Below are positions 51,490-62,864 of a stretch of 64,000 nt of DNA, piece by piece. The stretch comes from Bettongia penicillata ogilbyi (lineage: Eukaryota > Chordata > Mammalia > Diprotodontia > Potoroidae): the NCBI GenBank assembly GCA_023548195.1, contig JAJHZJ010000311.1, forward strand, positions 1,937,836-2,001,835, written 5' to 3'. Both the position numbers and the translations under genes were made by a program. Position 1 is the first letter of the stretch. Every line of letters begins with the position of its first letter. The notes under the pieces are model-generated. The model was not told where the DNA came from, did not search any database, and was given only the letters and a program-made list of their open reading frames with translations.

Positions 51490-51770
51490 GAGTATGAAGT
51501 GCCAGGAACATTTAACAGAGCTGAATAAACAGCTATAATAATATATGTTCAGCCATTAGCCACACAAGCAATCAAAGATCACTGCTATATGATTCCTGGT
51601 TAAACATCATTCGGAATCTAATAAATAAGTGGCTATAAATAAAATCCGAGTGCAGGATTGTCCCTCCAGAGTTGTTCGGGCACAGCACTTATTTTTAGCC
51701 TAAAGGTGCAGTCTTCATGACTCCCATGAAATGTTTTTCAGTTAATTTCTCTCTCCAAAGTGTTAGTAAA
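51490..51770. other. Repeat-free AT-rich block, possible conserved non-coding sequence
   Basis: It holds many short motifs ('acagctataataatatatg', 'gaatctaataaataagtggc', 'agcacttatttttagcct') and no transposon signature or open frame. Conservation is inferred only. Confidence 0.25.
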
Positions 51771-52070
51771 GGAAAAACCACTCGGGAATGGTGAGAACAT
51801 CTGAGAAGTCTATCTTTGGTATCTCTTAAGGAATAGGACTGTTGGAATCTGTTCCTTGACCCTGCATCCCTCTCTTCCTCTCAAGTCAAGCAAGTCATTA
51901 GTTAAGGGAAGGTCAGAGTAGCAGCCCTGGGATTAGTCACAGAAGGCAATTTTGGAAGGAAATATCAATAATTGTCATTATCATCCACCTCCAGTTTAAC
52001 AATTATGAAGGGTATGCCACACAATAAACCTCTGGGATAGGCAATTATAATAACTAACCATTTTCATTTT
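51771..52070. other. No recognisable feature
   Basis: Unique-looking sequence. Confidence 0.35.
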
Positions 52071-52074
52071 TTCC

Positions 52075-52240
52075 AGACTTACAATTTCATCTATAAAGGA
52101 AATTCCTCTACCATTATAGATCCACTGTAGATCTTAGAGAGTTACCTGGGAAATTCAGAGGTTAAGTGACTGTGCCAAAGGTGTACTTGAGCCCAAGTCA
52201 TCCTGACTCCAAGCCTACCTATCCACTATACTGTGAACTA
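52075..52240 (-). repeat. CORE-SINE with distinctive tail (copy 5 of 5), antisense
   Basis: The inverted family tail 'ggaaattcctctaccattat' and 'gatcttagagagttacctgg' is followed by the core 'gaggttaagtgactgtgcca' and head 'catcctgactccaagcctac'. Confidence 0.55.
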
Positions 52241-52244
52241 TATT

Positions 52245-52425
52245 ATATGCCTCTCAATTCATTGTACAAAGCATTATTGCTCCAAATTTACAATCAGGAA
52301 GAAAATGAGACTCAGAAGTAAAATGAGTTGTCTGTGGTCACACAGTAAGTAGAATCAGGAAGCAAACCCTGGTCTCCTGATTCCAAACCTGATGCTTTAT
52401 CCATTGCTCTACCCAACTTCTATTA
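52245..52425 (-). repeat. MIR/MIR3 SINE, antisense
   Basis: 'ggaagaaaatgagactcaga', 'ctgtggtcacacagtaagta' and 'tgatgctttatccattgctc' in inverted order. Confidence 0.65.
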
Positions 52426-52427
52426 GT

Positions 52428-52622
52428 ACAGTGGAAATAACTTTGACTTATAAGTCAGGAGAGCTAGTTTCAGATCCTGCCTCTGGCACTCACCACCTGT
52501 ATGTGTGATCTTGGGCAAGTAGCTTCTCTCTGGACCTCAGTTTTCTTTCTTGTCAAATGAAAGAGTTAGACTAGACAGCCTCCAAAGGCTCTTCCAACTC
52601 TACATCTATGATACTATGGGAT
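52428..52622 (+). repeat. MIR3 SINE, full length
   Basis: 'gtgtgatcttgggcaagtag', 'gagttagactagacagcctc' and 'cttccaactctacatctatg' give the complete sense element. Confidence 0.8.
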
Positions 52623-52624
52623 GA

Positions 52625-53335
52625 TCTTTCATTTATATTTAAAATAATATATAACGTCCTCTAAGCAAAGTCGAAGCAGAAGGAGCTGAGAGCATGGTGA
52701 CTGGGCCATGGCAGTGCTGATGTAGCAGACCAAGGAAAGGATCAGAAGAACCCACATGTCTCCTGTCTCCAAGTCTAATGTTATTTCCATAATACCATTA
52801 TGCTTCAATTACTCACTCAATAGTTCAATATTATTATTGCTTTGCCTCTTCAAAAACAGGAGGGTGCAGTACTCAGACATTTTGGGAGTGGTAGAAACCC
52901 TATTACTAATGGTTCCTAATAACATAATGGTAATTTTTTAATCAAATATTTTCAGATACATTCTATTCTACATTTAACGACATCACAAACAACTTAGTGG
53001 GAAAGATATGACTGTTTGCTACCAATAAGTGTTTTATAATTAGAAATAATATTGGGTTGGATAAAATCCTATAGATCGATAATAATTTTCATTTTCCCCT
53101 TTATTTACATAAGACAGGATTTGGGGGGATTGCTTCTGCTTATCACTTTTCCCTTAAAACATTCAAGACATTTTCTCATACATTTGCTGTCTTGTGTCGG
53201 TAAATACCTTTGTAATGTAATCATGGAACGGTAATATACCCCACCGGATGCTGCAAGATCAGGAAGAGTAAACCCAAATTGGAGAGAGCTATCATTACAT
53301 TTTCATTTCAAATTAGCTTTGGGATGTTTGTTCAT
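52625..53335. other. Unique AT-rich sequence
   Basis: No repeat is recognised. Two small plus-strand frames (52756 and 53052, about 60 codons) have no motif. Confidence 0.4.
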
Positions 53336-53337
53336 TC

Positions 53338-53460
53338 AATTCAATTCAACAAACATTTATTAAATGCTTATTAGAAGCATAGGACCATGTTAGGTGGTGG
53401 GGCTACAAAGACAAAGTACAAAACTAGTCCCTACCCTTAAGCAGCTTACCCTCTACTTGG
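53338..53460 (+). repeat. Old interspersed repeat
   Basis: 'aacaaacatttattaaatgc' and 'aaaactagtccctaccctta' recur in related form at 57005-57120 ('ggcatttattaaacacttac', 'gttcttgcctcaaggaacat'). I do not have a name for the family. Confidence 0.5.
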
Positions 53461-53464
53461 GATA

Positions 53465-53735
53465 GTCATTTTTACGTTAAACTTTTGCTTCCCTGCCTCT
53501 TTAAGCTTCCTAATTTTGGACAAATTTTCCATAGTATAAACAAGAGAAAATATTTATAGGAAAAGTAAAAATAATAATCATGTAAATGGGCATGCACACT
53601 GCTGAAGCAGGCAAATGTTTGATGAGATGTGTTATAATATTGAACGCATTTGATGATTGTTTCTAGACCAAGCCAACTTTTGATTACATAATCAATTGTA
53701 CCAGTCTCAGATGATTTTCCATATAGACTGAGCAT
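53465..53735. other. Repeat-free AT-rich block, strongest candidate for a conserved element
   Basis: About 270 bases with long runs of complex AT-rich sequence ('aaaataataatcatgtaaat', 'catgcacactgctgaagcag', 'tgattacataatcaattgta') and no repeat signature. The minus-strand 89-codon frame has no domain. Conservation was not tested. Confidence 0.3.
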
Positions 53736-53934
53736 ATACATTAATGTGTGATCAACTCAGATAACATGAAAATTGGTCTGCCGCCTGTACCTGCATAACC
53801 ATAGAGGAGGAACACACAGCCAAGTGGGAGGATTTGTTCTCTGTGTTTTTCAGGCACTACAGCCCTAGTCCTCACAGATCCCCTGAAAATACCTAGCAGA
53901 AGCCCAGAATTCTGAGGACTCTTTTGAGGAATGC
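53736..53934. other. Unique sequence
   Basis: Nothing recognised. Confidence 0.3.
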
Positions 53935-54170
53935 TGATATAGGGAGAAGAACTGGATTTGAGTCCTCCTAGTTTTGTCATTAACTAGCTGTGTGACCTTG
54001 GGAAAGTCCCATTACCTCTCTGGGTCTCAGCTTAATCATCTATAGCTTCAATGATATATAATGATACTTGCATAAATTAGGATGAAAGAGGAAAGTCTAT
54101 ATAAAGTACTTTACAACCTTAACGGGTCTTATGAATAGAAACTGTCATTGTGGTGTTGCTATTATTCTAG
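53935..54170 (+). repeat. MIR-type SINE
   Basis: 'agctgtgtgaccttgggaaa', 'ctgggtctcagcttaatcat' and 'ataaagtactttacaacctt' in MIR order. Confidence 0.72.
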
Positions 54171-54760
54171 AATGTTGAAATGGACAAAGAGATCAAAAAA
54201 CTACTTTGGGACAAAAGATTCTTGACTTATGGGAAAATGTCACTTTCTCCAGTCTTAGTTTCCCCCCTCTCTATCCACCATCATGGCAAGAAATGACCAT
54301 ATCTTTTAAAGCCAGTTCCAGAGATGATCCACGTGATACAGACTCAGACAATACTCCCTCACCATGCATCTCTCTGAGATCCCCATGTATAATAAATGGC
54401 TAGGTTACTAAAACAATCAAATAAAGTATTTTCCTTTCCATAACCTCATGACTCAGTGGTCTATTCCAGTGAGGCACCATTTTGTTTGAGGCCAAGTTAC
54501 CCAGGTATGGGATTCCATCCTGTCTAAGAAGATCCTATGGAAGTTTATCTGCTTTGGATTTATCAGTCTGTGATACTCATATAAAAAAATTGATTGGAAT
54601 AGAATAGGTTCTTCTTCATAGGATGAATTTCTCTATATGTTAAAACACTTTTCCCTCCTATGCAAAGCATATACTTTCCTACATACTATTTTACCTGAAA
54701 CCCAAGCTCCTAAAAGGGTCTTACTCCAGTTCATCTTTTCTTCTCAAAGAGGACCCAGTA
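54171..54760. other. No recognisable feature
   Basis: Unique-looking sequence. Confidence 0.4.
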
Positions 54761-54761
54761 A

Positions 54762-54955
54762 CATGCATGGTGCAATGGGAAGCTTTCTGGTCTTGGAGTC
54801 ATACTATTTGGTCCATGGTTAAAGTTCTTTAACCTTCTAACCGTAAGGCCATGCACAAGTCACTTTACCTTTAGGGACCTCAGTATCTTCATCTGTAAAA
54901 TAAGGGGATAGACTAAGTTATGATCCCTTCCAGCTCTTAAGCCTAATGGTTCTAT
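54762..54955 (+). repeat. MIR3 SINE, full length
   Basis: 'tcttggagtcatactatttg', 'ggacctcagtatcttcatct' and 'atcccttccagctcttaagc' in order. Confidence 0.75.
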
Positions 54956-55590
54956 CCAAGAGGTGTTTTTCAGAGGCAGTGGGCCACTTCCTGGTGACCC
55001 ATGAAGAATCATACCAGGACCACGAGCGCCACAGGCTTCTGGTCATTTAAGAACACATGGGTGACATGGTTGTCAGAAAGGCATGTCCTAAAAGTCTTCA
55101 ACAGACGTGATAGTGTATCATTTGCTTCCATCATTGCTCCAGCTTAAGTGTCTGCATTTGCCAACACTAGTTTGTCTCGAACTCTAGCTGGCTTTTCTGT
55201 TCCAAGATCTGATTTATGCCAATCCCACTTTGTTAACTTGACCTGTTCCTTAGGCTGTCTCTTGCCCTTGCTACCGACTCAGTGCTCTTTTGCTCCCTAT
55301 ATCTGCTGGACTCTTTGGTGTGTGACAGGCCTGTGCAATGTGGGCTGCTCCCATTCCTCTGTACCTTATACCTCCTTTGCAAATAGTGAGTTCATCAGCT
55401 GCCCGACTGAGCCGCGGCTGCCCTCTGCTGGTCTGAGTAAAAAGCCACAACCTGAAGAAACCCAGGGTAGCCCTGGTTAACTTTCACTTTACCAGTGCCC
55501 TGCCTCAGGACCTAACATTAGGCACTCTGTACTTTTTTGGAGGGAAAGGATACAGGAATTTCCTGAACCCAATATCATAGAATATTAGAG
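54956..55590. other. Repeat-poor block with a 110-codon frame
   Basis: The frame at 55148-55480 has many cysteines and serines but no domain I recognise. The block contains the CTCF-like motif at 55418-55431. Confidence 0.35.
55418..55431 (-). promoter_or_regulatory. CTCF-type motif
   Basis: On the minus strand the sequence CCAGCAGAGGGCAG fits the CTCF core CCASYAGRKGGCA at every position. It lies in sequence free of recognisable repeats. Occupancy cannot be judged from sequence. Confidence 0.5.
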
Positions 55591-55594
55591 CTGA

Positions 55595-55770
55595 AATTCC
55601 CTTCCATTTACCCTGTGTATATATTTGTTTGCATGCTGTTTCTTCCACTTGAATGTGAGCTCCCTTGGCGGGGCGAGGCAGGGACTAATTTTACCATGTT
55701 TAATCATCAACACAGCACAATTCCTGGTACTTAATAAGCCCTGAACACATGCTTGCTGATTGACTGACAA
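55595..55770 (+). repeat. L2 LINE 3' terminus
   Basis: 'tttgtttgcatgctgtttct', 'gaatgtgagctcccttggcg' and an end in 'gcttgctgattgactgacaa'. Confidence 0.75.
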
Positions 55771-55819
55771 AAAGGAAGCTTAGAGCTCACAGAAAGGCCA
55801 CTAGTGAGCTAATAAGGGA

Positions 55820-56065
55820 GTTTCAGACACAGAGTGAGAAGACCTGAGTTTGAAAACCGGCTGTCATTTATTAGCTGTTTGACTGTGAGGAAGTCCCTTC
55901 ACTACTTTGAACCTCAGTTTTCCCATCTGTACAATGGGGACAACCACAACAACTTGGACTGAACATCACAAACCCACCTCACAGGGTTATTGTGAAGAAA
56001 GGTTTGCAAACTGGACCGGGCTCCAGAAATAGGAGTTGCTGTTGCTGTTACCGTTACTATTAAAC
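55820..56065 (+). repeat. MIR-type SINE
   Basis: 'gagaagacctgagtttgaaa', 'gaacctcagttttcccatct' and 'acagggttattgtgaagaaa' in MIR order. It ends in a (GTT)n-like stretch. Confidence 0.7.
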
Positions 56066-56139
56066 AATGACAGATCATCAATTCAGCTTCACACCTGAGC
56101 ATGTGACTTTTCAGCTTCTTCTCGAAGAGGCTACCTATC

Positions 56140-56915
56140 TTGCCCCAATCTCTCTGCTGATGTCCCATCTTGCATCTCCAGCTGCCTTGCAGACTTCTCA
56201 AAGTGAATGTCCAGGAGACATCTTAAACTCAGCATGTCCAAAAGGAAACTCATCTTTCCCTCTAAAACCCTGCCCTCATCTACCTTCCCTATTACTTTAG
56301 AGGGTAACACCATCCTCCCAGTCCCTCAGGCTCACAGACTAGGAGTCATTCTGGACTCCACACTATCTCTTGCCTCCACCCCCATATCCAAGTTGACAAG
56401 GCCTGTTGGTTCCATCTCTGCACCATCTATCTTTCCAATAAGCTCCCTTCTCTCCTCTGACATTGTCTTCTCTCTGGTGCAGGCCCTCAGTCGCCTCACA
56501 GGGGACTACTGCAGTTGTATTCTTTAATCCACCTACATTGGCCTCCTTTCTGTTCTATGAAGAAAACATGCCATCTCACGGCCCCAGGCAGGCATTCTCT
56601 CTGGCTGCCCCCATGCCTGCAACATTCTCCCCACTCTGCTCCAACTACTGGATTATATTAAATGCCAGTTATAATCCCACCCTCTACAGGGAGCCTTCCT
56701 TAATCCCTCTTAATTCCAGTGCCTCCCTTCTGTTAATTATTTTCTATTTATCCTATATATAACTTGCTTTGCCTACATTTCTTTGTAAGTAGTCTCCCCC
56801 AATAGATTGTAAACTCCTTGAAAGCAAGGACTGTCTTTTGTCTCTTTTTTCTATTCCCAGCACTTAGTGTAGTGTTTGGCACATTTGGTGCTTAATATTT
56901 ATTGATTGAAGACAT
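56140..56915 (+). pseudogene. L2 LINE: end of ORF2 plus 3' UTR
   Basis: This is the 3' part of an L2 non-LTR retrotransposon. The frame at 56207-56527 keeps the C-terminal part of the reverse transcriptase: 'LKLSMSKRKLIFPSKT', 'LGVILDSTLSL' and, near the end, 'LVQALSRLTGDYCSCIL', corresponding to the usual LVxALxxSRLDYCN region. Frame changes follow. The non-coding end has 'agattgtaaactccttgaaa', 'tattcccagcacttagtgta' and 'cttaatatttattgattgaa'. It is dead: the polymerase core and endonuclease are absent. Confidence 0.82.
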
Positions 56916-56929
56916 TCAGTGACCTCACC

Positions 56930-57120
56930 CTGGGGTCAAGCTTATCTAATCCAACCTCTTCATTTTACAGAGGAAGAAACTGAGTTCCAGAGATGTTAAG
57001 TGAATTTTCTAATCAAAAGGCATTTATTAAACACTTACTACATGCCAGGAACTGTTCCAGGTGCTGAGGATCCAAAAATGAAACAGTTCTTGCCTCAAGG
57101 AACATAGAATTATGAGAGAA
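56930..57120. repeat. Antisense MIR3 piece, then old interspersed repeat
   Basis: Inverted MIR3 blocks 'ttcattttacagaggaagaa' (56930-57010) lead into the unnamed repeat also seen at 53338-53460. Confidence 0.5.
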
Positions 57121-57274
57121 ATAGTATATATACACATATATGTAAATAGAAAACAGACAGAATTAAATACTAATTAATTTAGGGAGGGAACTAGCTGCCT
57201 GGATGGGGGCAGGGAATCTGAAAAGGCCTCTAATAAAAGGCCACAGTGCAAAACCAGGATTAAAACTCAAGTCA

Positions 57275-57430
57275 TAGGATCATAGATTTCAAGTTAGGAG
57301 GGATCTTATAAGCATCTTTACAGATGAGGAAACTGACCCAAGATCATATATGGAATAAGTTTAAAGGCTGGCTTTGAACTGGTATACTCAGACTCCAAAT
57401 CCAGTGCTCTTCTTGCCATGCCATGTTCAT
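57275..57430 (-). repeat. MIR3 SINE, antisense
   Basis: 'ggatcatagatttcaagtta', 'tttacagatgaggaaactga' and 'actccaaatccagtgctctt' in inverted order. Confidence 0.7.
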
Positions 57431-57469
57431 TATATCACTCAGCTGAATGGTCTGGGAACATTTCCTGGC

Positions 57470-57860
57470 CTGTTTTACAGAGCTCATCCTTCATAGTTTG
57501 GTAGCTGAGTGTGAAATTGTGTTCTCCAGTGTCTTTCCTGATTACTGAACTTCTAGAGCTGCCCTGCATTATCACAGGTTATGAAGGGCTTTAAATGCAA
57601 AACAGGAGATTTTATGTTTGATTGTGGAGCTGACAGGGAGACATTGGAGTGTACTGAGTAAGGGAGGAGGTGACATGATCAGACCTTCTCTTAAGGTGAA
57701 AGCTGAGTGAAGGCTGGACCAGAGTGAGGAGAAGATTTGTGGCAGGGAGAACAAGCACCAGGTTATTTGGGCCTCGGTTTCCTATAAAATGAAGGGGTTG
57801 ATATAAATAGATGCTCTCGAAGGTCCCCTCCAACTCAATCTTTTAATCCCAAATTCAGAC
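57470..57860. repeat. L2-related repeat, antisense, then a MIR3 tail
   Basis: 'tgaagggctttaaatgcaaa', 'tgacatgatcagaccttctc' and 'aggctggaccagagtgagga' are blocks of a common marsupial repeat that I think is inverted L2. A sense MIR3 tail ('gggcctcggtttcctataaa') follows at 57765. The minus-strand frames here have no function. Confidence 0.5.
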
Positions 57861-58625
57861 TCAAACAATGACTACCTGGTGGTCTGCTTCCTTCTAGCAG
57901 GGATGAAGCAACAGCCTCTGGATCTCTGAAGGCCCTGTCAGAGCTAATCTTCCCCTCTGGGATACTGTCTCTGTGACAGTTTGAAAAAGTACTTAAGTAA
58001 ATAAAGGCAGAGATCCACTGGGGGTAATCCACAAATAATTTCAGTCATTTGTTCTCTGTTCCATCTTCACTGACTAAACTTACTCCATTTAACAATCTTA
58101 ATTCTTCCAGAGCTCTGGTTTTCCAAATTGACCTCATTGGGGAAACGAACATTCAACCATCATTTTCACATAAAGCTCCATTTATTATAGAAACCCCCAC
58201 AGCTCCAGGAAGTGCAAAGAGAATTCATTAATTTTGTCCTTGGGAGTGTCCCTGCACCTCAAGTCCCTAGCTCCCACCGCTAAGGCCAATTGACTATGGG
58301 CCTAGATTCAGCTCACCCAGGTCCTACTCAGAGGGAAGTTCATATTGGGTTCCCCTTCAGTATGTTTCTTTAATGGGACTTTTTGCTAAAGCCCCTGGGG
58401 CTGTTTGCTTTCTTTTACTGTCATCCCTGGGAAAATCCATGTTCTTTCATCTGTGAGCTGGAAGCTCAAAGTCTCATGTCGTTAGATCCCTGCCACTGGG
58501 GGAAATTTATGAGCATACTTGGCAGCAGCAGCATCCCTTCCCCCTTCCAGCCCTTTCTGGAGTGTCACCTGTTCACTCCAGGCAAAATAGGTGGCATATC
58601 TTACAGCACAAAGTCAGGGCAGGGG
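57861..58625. other. Repeat-poor block, possible conserved non-coding part
   Basis: The stretch 58000-58230 is AT-rich and complex ('ccacaaataatttcagtcat', 'ctccatttattatagaaacc', 'agaattcattaattttgtcc') with no repeat signature. The rest is unremarkable. Confidence 0.25.
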
Positions 58626-58629
58626 ATAA

Positions 58630-58790
58630 GGAGACAGGGAGAATAAGGTTCAAGACTTGGCTCTGGTACTTGCTACCAGTGTGACTTTGGCTAAGTCACT
58701 AAACATTCATTGACCTCAATTTTCTCATGTGTAAAAAGAGGGGATTAGATGAACTGGTCCCTGCTAGCTGTGATCCCTATGTCACTGAGT
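58630..58790 (+). repeat. MIR3 SINE
   Basis: 'tgactttggctaagtcacta', 'cctcaattttctcatgtgta' and 'agatgaactggtccctgcta' in sense order. Confidence 0.7.
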
Positions 58791-59285
58791 CACAAAACCC
58801 AGAATATCACCCTTGCACTCATAGTCCTTTACAAACTGAGAAGATTCTGCTTTGACCTTTAGAGGTTTTAAAGAGTCATTCCTTGCTCTGAATAGGCAAG
58901 TGATGGTTCCAACACAGACCATAAGTGCTAGGTTTTAGAATAAATTGGGGATGGAGACAGGATGGTGGTGGTACAGAGCTAGCTATAAACAATCAGGGAA
59001 GGCTCCAGGAGGACAAGACTTTAAAGCCATGTTTTGAAAAGGGCAAAAAGGCATGATTTATTGGCGAAGTGGTGTATCCTACCAGGGATACACCTGTGGA
59101 AGTCTATTGATGTATACAATCTACTTAAGAGTTTATTTTTCTTTTGTTTTTGGAAGGAGTGACTAGGCATATTAAGTGCATTTTGATGGAGAAATGTGGC
59201 AGAAAACAGAGATAATGATAATAATGATGATGATGATAAAGAAGAATTATCACCATCATATTATTTTTTCTTTATTTTCCTTTTT
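58791..59285. other. Unique sequence with small repeats
   Basis: A (GAT)n run lies at about 59215-59240. Weak inverted L2-like sequence may lie near 58950-59050. Confidence 0.35.
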
Positions 59286-59289
59286 CTTT

Positions 59290-59560
59290 ATAGCCATATA
59301 TGCAATTGGCAATCTCACTCACTCCCATAACTCCAATGATCACATCCACGCCAAAGACTCCCAATCCTACATCTCCCAAGACCTCTCACCTGAGTTAGTC
59401 TCATACCTCCAAATGCCTGCTACACATCTCCACCTGGATATTACTCCACCCAACACCTCAAACTCAACCAAACTGAACTCATTTCTGTCCCTAAGTCTCT
59501 TTTCCCACCAAATTCCCTATTTCTGTTGATGGCTCCCAGACACCCAGGCTTGAAACCTTA
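59290..59560 (+). repeat. L2 LINE internal fragment
   Basis: 'ctcccaagacctctcacctg', 'acacatctccacctggatat' and 'caacacctcaaactcaacca' correspond to the L2 region just upstream of that at 56200. The 117-codon frame here begins outside the element and is not a real gene. Confidence 0.65.
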
Positions 59561-60160
59561 GATAAAGAAACTAAATACAAATGAAGAGAGAGAGTAGGAC
59601 CACTAGATAAGGGCAGACTTAACTGAGGAGGTAACAGCTGAACTGAATTCTTGAAGAAGGGGTTTCAATAAGTAGAAATGTGGACGGAATGGGAGAAGGA
59701 AGGACAAATTCCCAAACAATGAGTAGGGGAGTAAACAGTAAAATGAGGAGGGAAGTTATATAAGAGGGGAGACAGAATTCCTGCCTAGAATTGTGCTAGT
59801 GTTAGACAAATCAGGAAAGAAGAGTTTGAATAAAATTGTAGGGGGAGGAGTAAGAAGGAGAGAGAAAAGGGAGAAAATGGAAGAGAAGAAGGGAAAAAGA
59901 GGTGGAAAAGAAAGAGAAAAAGAAAAAGAGACAGAGACAGATTGAGAAAGAGTATTTCCAAAAAGCATGGAGTAATCCAGGAAGGTATATGGGAGGGCGA
60001 GGAAATGAAAATCAGAGAAAGATAATTTAAGTCAGGACAAGATGAATTTCATCTGGGAACTAAGGGAGGAATGAGGGGTGAATCTCTCAAGGTCTCTGAC
60101 TAGCAGGTCTAGAATGATGGAGGCACATAGTCTAAAAGAATTAGGAGGATTGTGAGAGAC
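59561..60160. other. Purine-rich and unique sequence
   Basis: A GA-rich tract occupies about 59840-59950. Weak inverted L2-like sequence may be present at 59600-59690. Confidence 0.35.
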
Positions 60161-60164
60161 AAGG

Positions 60165-60920
<756 letters not shown>

Positions 60921-60924
60921 GATT

Positions 60925-61050
60925 CTAGTTCTAGTCCTGGTTCTGACATTAATGAACCTTGGCAAATCACTTTGATTCCTCGGGTCTGTTTCCTCATTTG
61001 AACAGGATGGTGTTTTTAAGTCCTTTTAAAAATCTAATATTCAATAATCT
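60925..61050 (+). repeat. MIR3-like SINE, diverged
   Basis: 'agtcctggttctgacattaa', 'ccttggcaaatcactttgat' and 'gggtctgtttcctcatttga' in sense order. Confidence 0.6.
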
Positions 61051-61715
61051 ATCAGGGAGAAGGTCATATTCATTCCCAAGGATCCCAAATGTAAAATGGG
61101 GGTGCTGTCCATGGTACCAGGCAAGACAGAAATGAAGGGACCTTCAGCCATGCCAGCTAGCATCTGTGGCTCCTATGTACGGAAGCCAGCAAAGCACCTG
61201 CTCCACAAAGGGCTAACTTCCCAGGCAAGAAAGCTATTGCATGCAGAGGTAAATCCAAACAGCATGAAGCTGTGCTTTGTGCTTTCTGCTACATTTGCCC
61301 ATCAGTGTATACTTAATGTGTCTGGCCAGTCCTACCCACCACAAACAAATAAGTAACAATAATTCAATACAATTCTAGGAAACACACAAACAAGGCACGG
61401 AGGGGCTATTGGGAAGCCCAGCAGCTGGCCGATATCATCCTGCTATCCAAATAGTCCTAGCCAGCAAAGCCTGGGTCCCTGTAAAACCAAGGTGGAGCAT
61501 ATGCCTGTTTATTCAAGTTAATGACACCTAATTTTGACTATATTCCATGTTTAGAGCCATGGGAAAGTTCTAGGAGAATACTTATGGAAATACAGTACAC
61601 AAGTACATGAAATGCACACATACACACATAAATATATGTGCATTTCCAATTTATATTGAATTTGGCTTTGTAGTATAGCATATGTTTACTGAGGCAATTG
61701 TGTTATAGAATTATG
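61051..61715. other. Repeat-poor block with an 86-codon frame
   Basis: The plus-strand frame at 61096-61356 has no domain I recognise. No repeat is seen apart from a short CA/TA stretch near 61617. Confidence 0.35.
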
Positions 61716-61719
61716 CACT

Positions 61720-62860
61720 ATAATAGATGAAAGGGAACCTCTTTGGTCATCTGGTCCAACCTGTACCTGAATAGAAATCCCCTCTACAACATTACCAAGA
61801 AGTGAGCATCCTGAGTCTTCTTGAAGAATTCCATCGATACTACAAACTGAAGCATCCCATTTCATCTTTGGGTAGCTCTAAATGTTATTTTTCCTTATTC
61901 TGAGGCAAAACTGTTCCCCTATAGCTTCTCTTCATTAAGTATAATTTTACCCTTCAGGGTCAAGTACAATAGGTCAAACCCTTATTCTACATGAGATCAC
62001 TTAAACTACTGGAAGAGAGTGATTATACTTTTCTCTCAACCCATTTTTCTTATTCATACTAAATATCCCCACTTCCTTTAATTGATCTTTGCATAGCATG
62101 TTCTCCAGTCTCCTAACCATTCTGTCTACCCTCCTCTGGATTCTTTCTAAACTTGGTATCCAGAACTAAATGTAATGCTCCAAACATGGCCTTATCATGG
62201 AAGAGTACAGAAAAACTATAACTCCTTTACTCCTGGTAGATACGGCTTCACTTAATACAACTTAAGATAACATTAGCTTTGAGAGCTGTCGTGTCACACT
62301 GTTGATGTATATTAACATATTTTTTTAGATATGGGCAAGAATTTGTTCTGCATGATTATGTATATTTGTTCCAAGTTTTGTATTTCTTTTTAATGAGAGG
62401 AGAGAGAAGAAAGCGAAAGTATATTTTTGTTCACCGAATAAAATAATTGTTTTTTTAAAAAGATTCATGCTAGCTTGCATTCCACTAAAACTCCCCAGGC
62501 CTTTTTCATACTAGCTTTTGTCTAACCATGTTTTACCATTTTGTACTTTTGCAGTTGATTATTTGAATTTAAGTTTACTGATTTATATTTGCCTTATTAA
62601 ATTTCACGTTTTCACATTTTATAGCATTCTAGCTTGTCAAGATGCTTCTGGACCCTGATTATCTACTTCTCACAGCCTTGCATCATTTGCAAACTTGATA
62701 AGCACGACTTCATTCAAGTACTTGATTTTTAATTTTAAATAAAAAGAGACAAGAATACCATAGCACCCCAAGGCACTCCTACAGGTCACATGAATCTATT
62801 AATCACCATGTTTCTAACAACGGTGATCAAGACAGACCCCTCCATCACTAATGCTCAGAA
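61720..62860 (-). repeat. L3/CR1-like LINE, antisense, about 1 kb
   Basis: On the plus strand the inverted CR1/L3 order is plain: 'tttggtcatctggtccaacc', 'tctaccctcctctggattct', 'aatgctccaaacatggcctt', 'cagccttgcatcatttgcaa' and 'gcaccccaaggcactcctac'. Protein-coding capacity is gone. An L1-like 3' piece (about 62320-62460) interrupts it. Confidence 0.75.
62320..62460 (+). mobile_element. Short L1-like 3' end inside the L3/CR1
   Basis: 'tgttctgcatgattatgtat' and 'gagaggagagagaagaaagc', ending 'aataaaataattg' plus an A-rich run, resemble a marsupial L1 3' terminus. The flanks 'gatgtatattaac' and 'gattcatgctagc' may be a decayed target duplication (8 of 13 match). Confidence 0.5.
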
Positions 62861-62864
62861 CAAC

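Noticed and set aside
61096..61356. 86-codon plus-strand frame as a small gene
   Set aside because: No domain, no promoter or splice evidence, and length within chance expectation for this composition.
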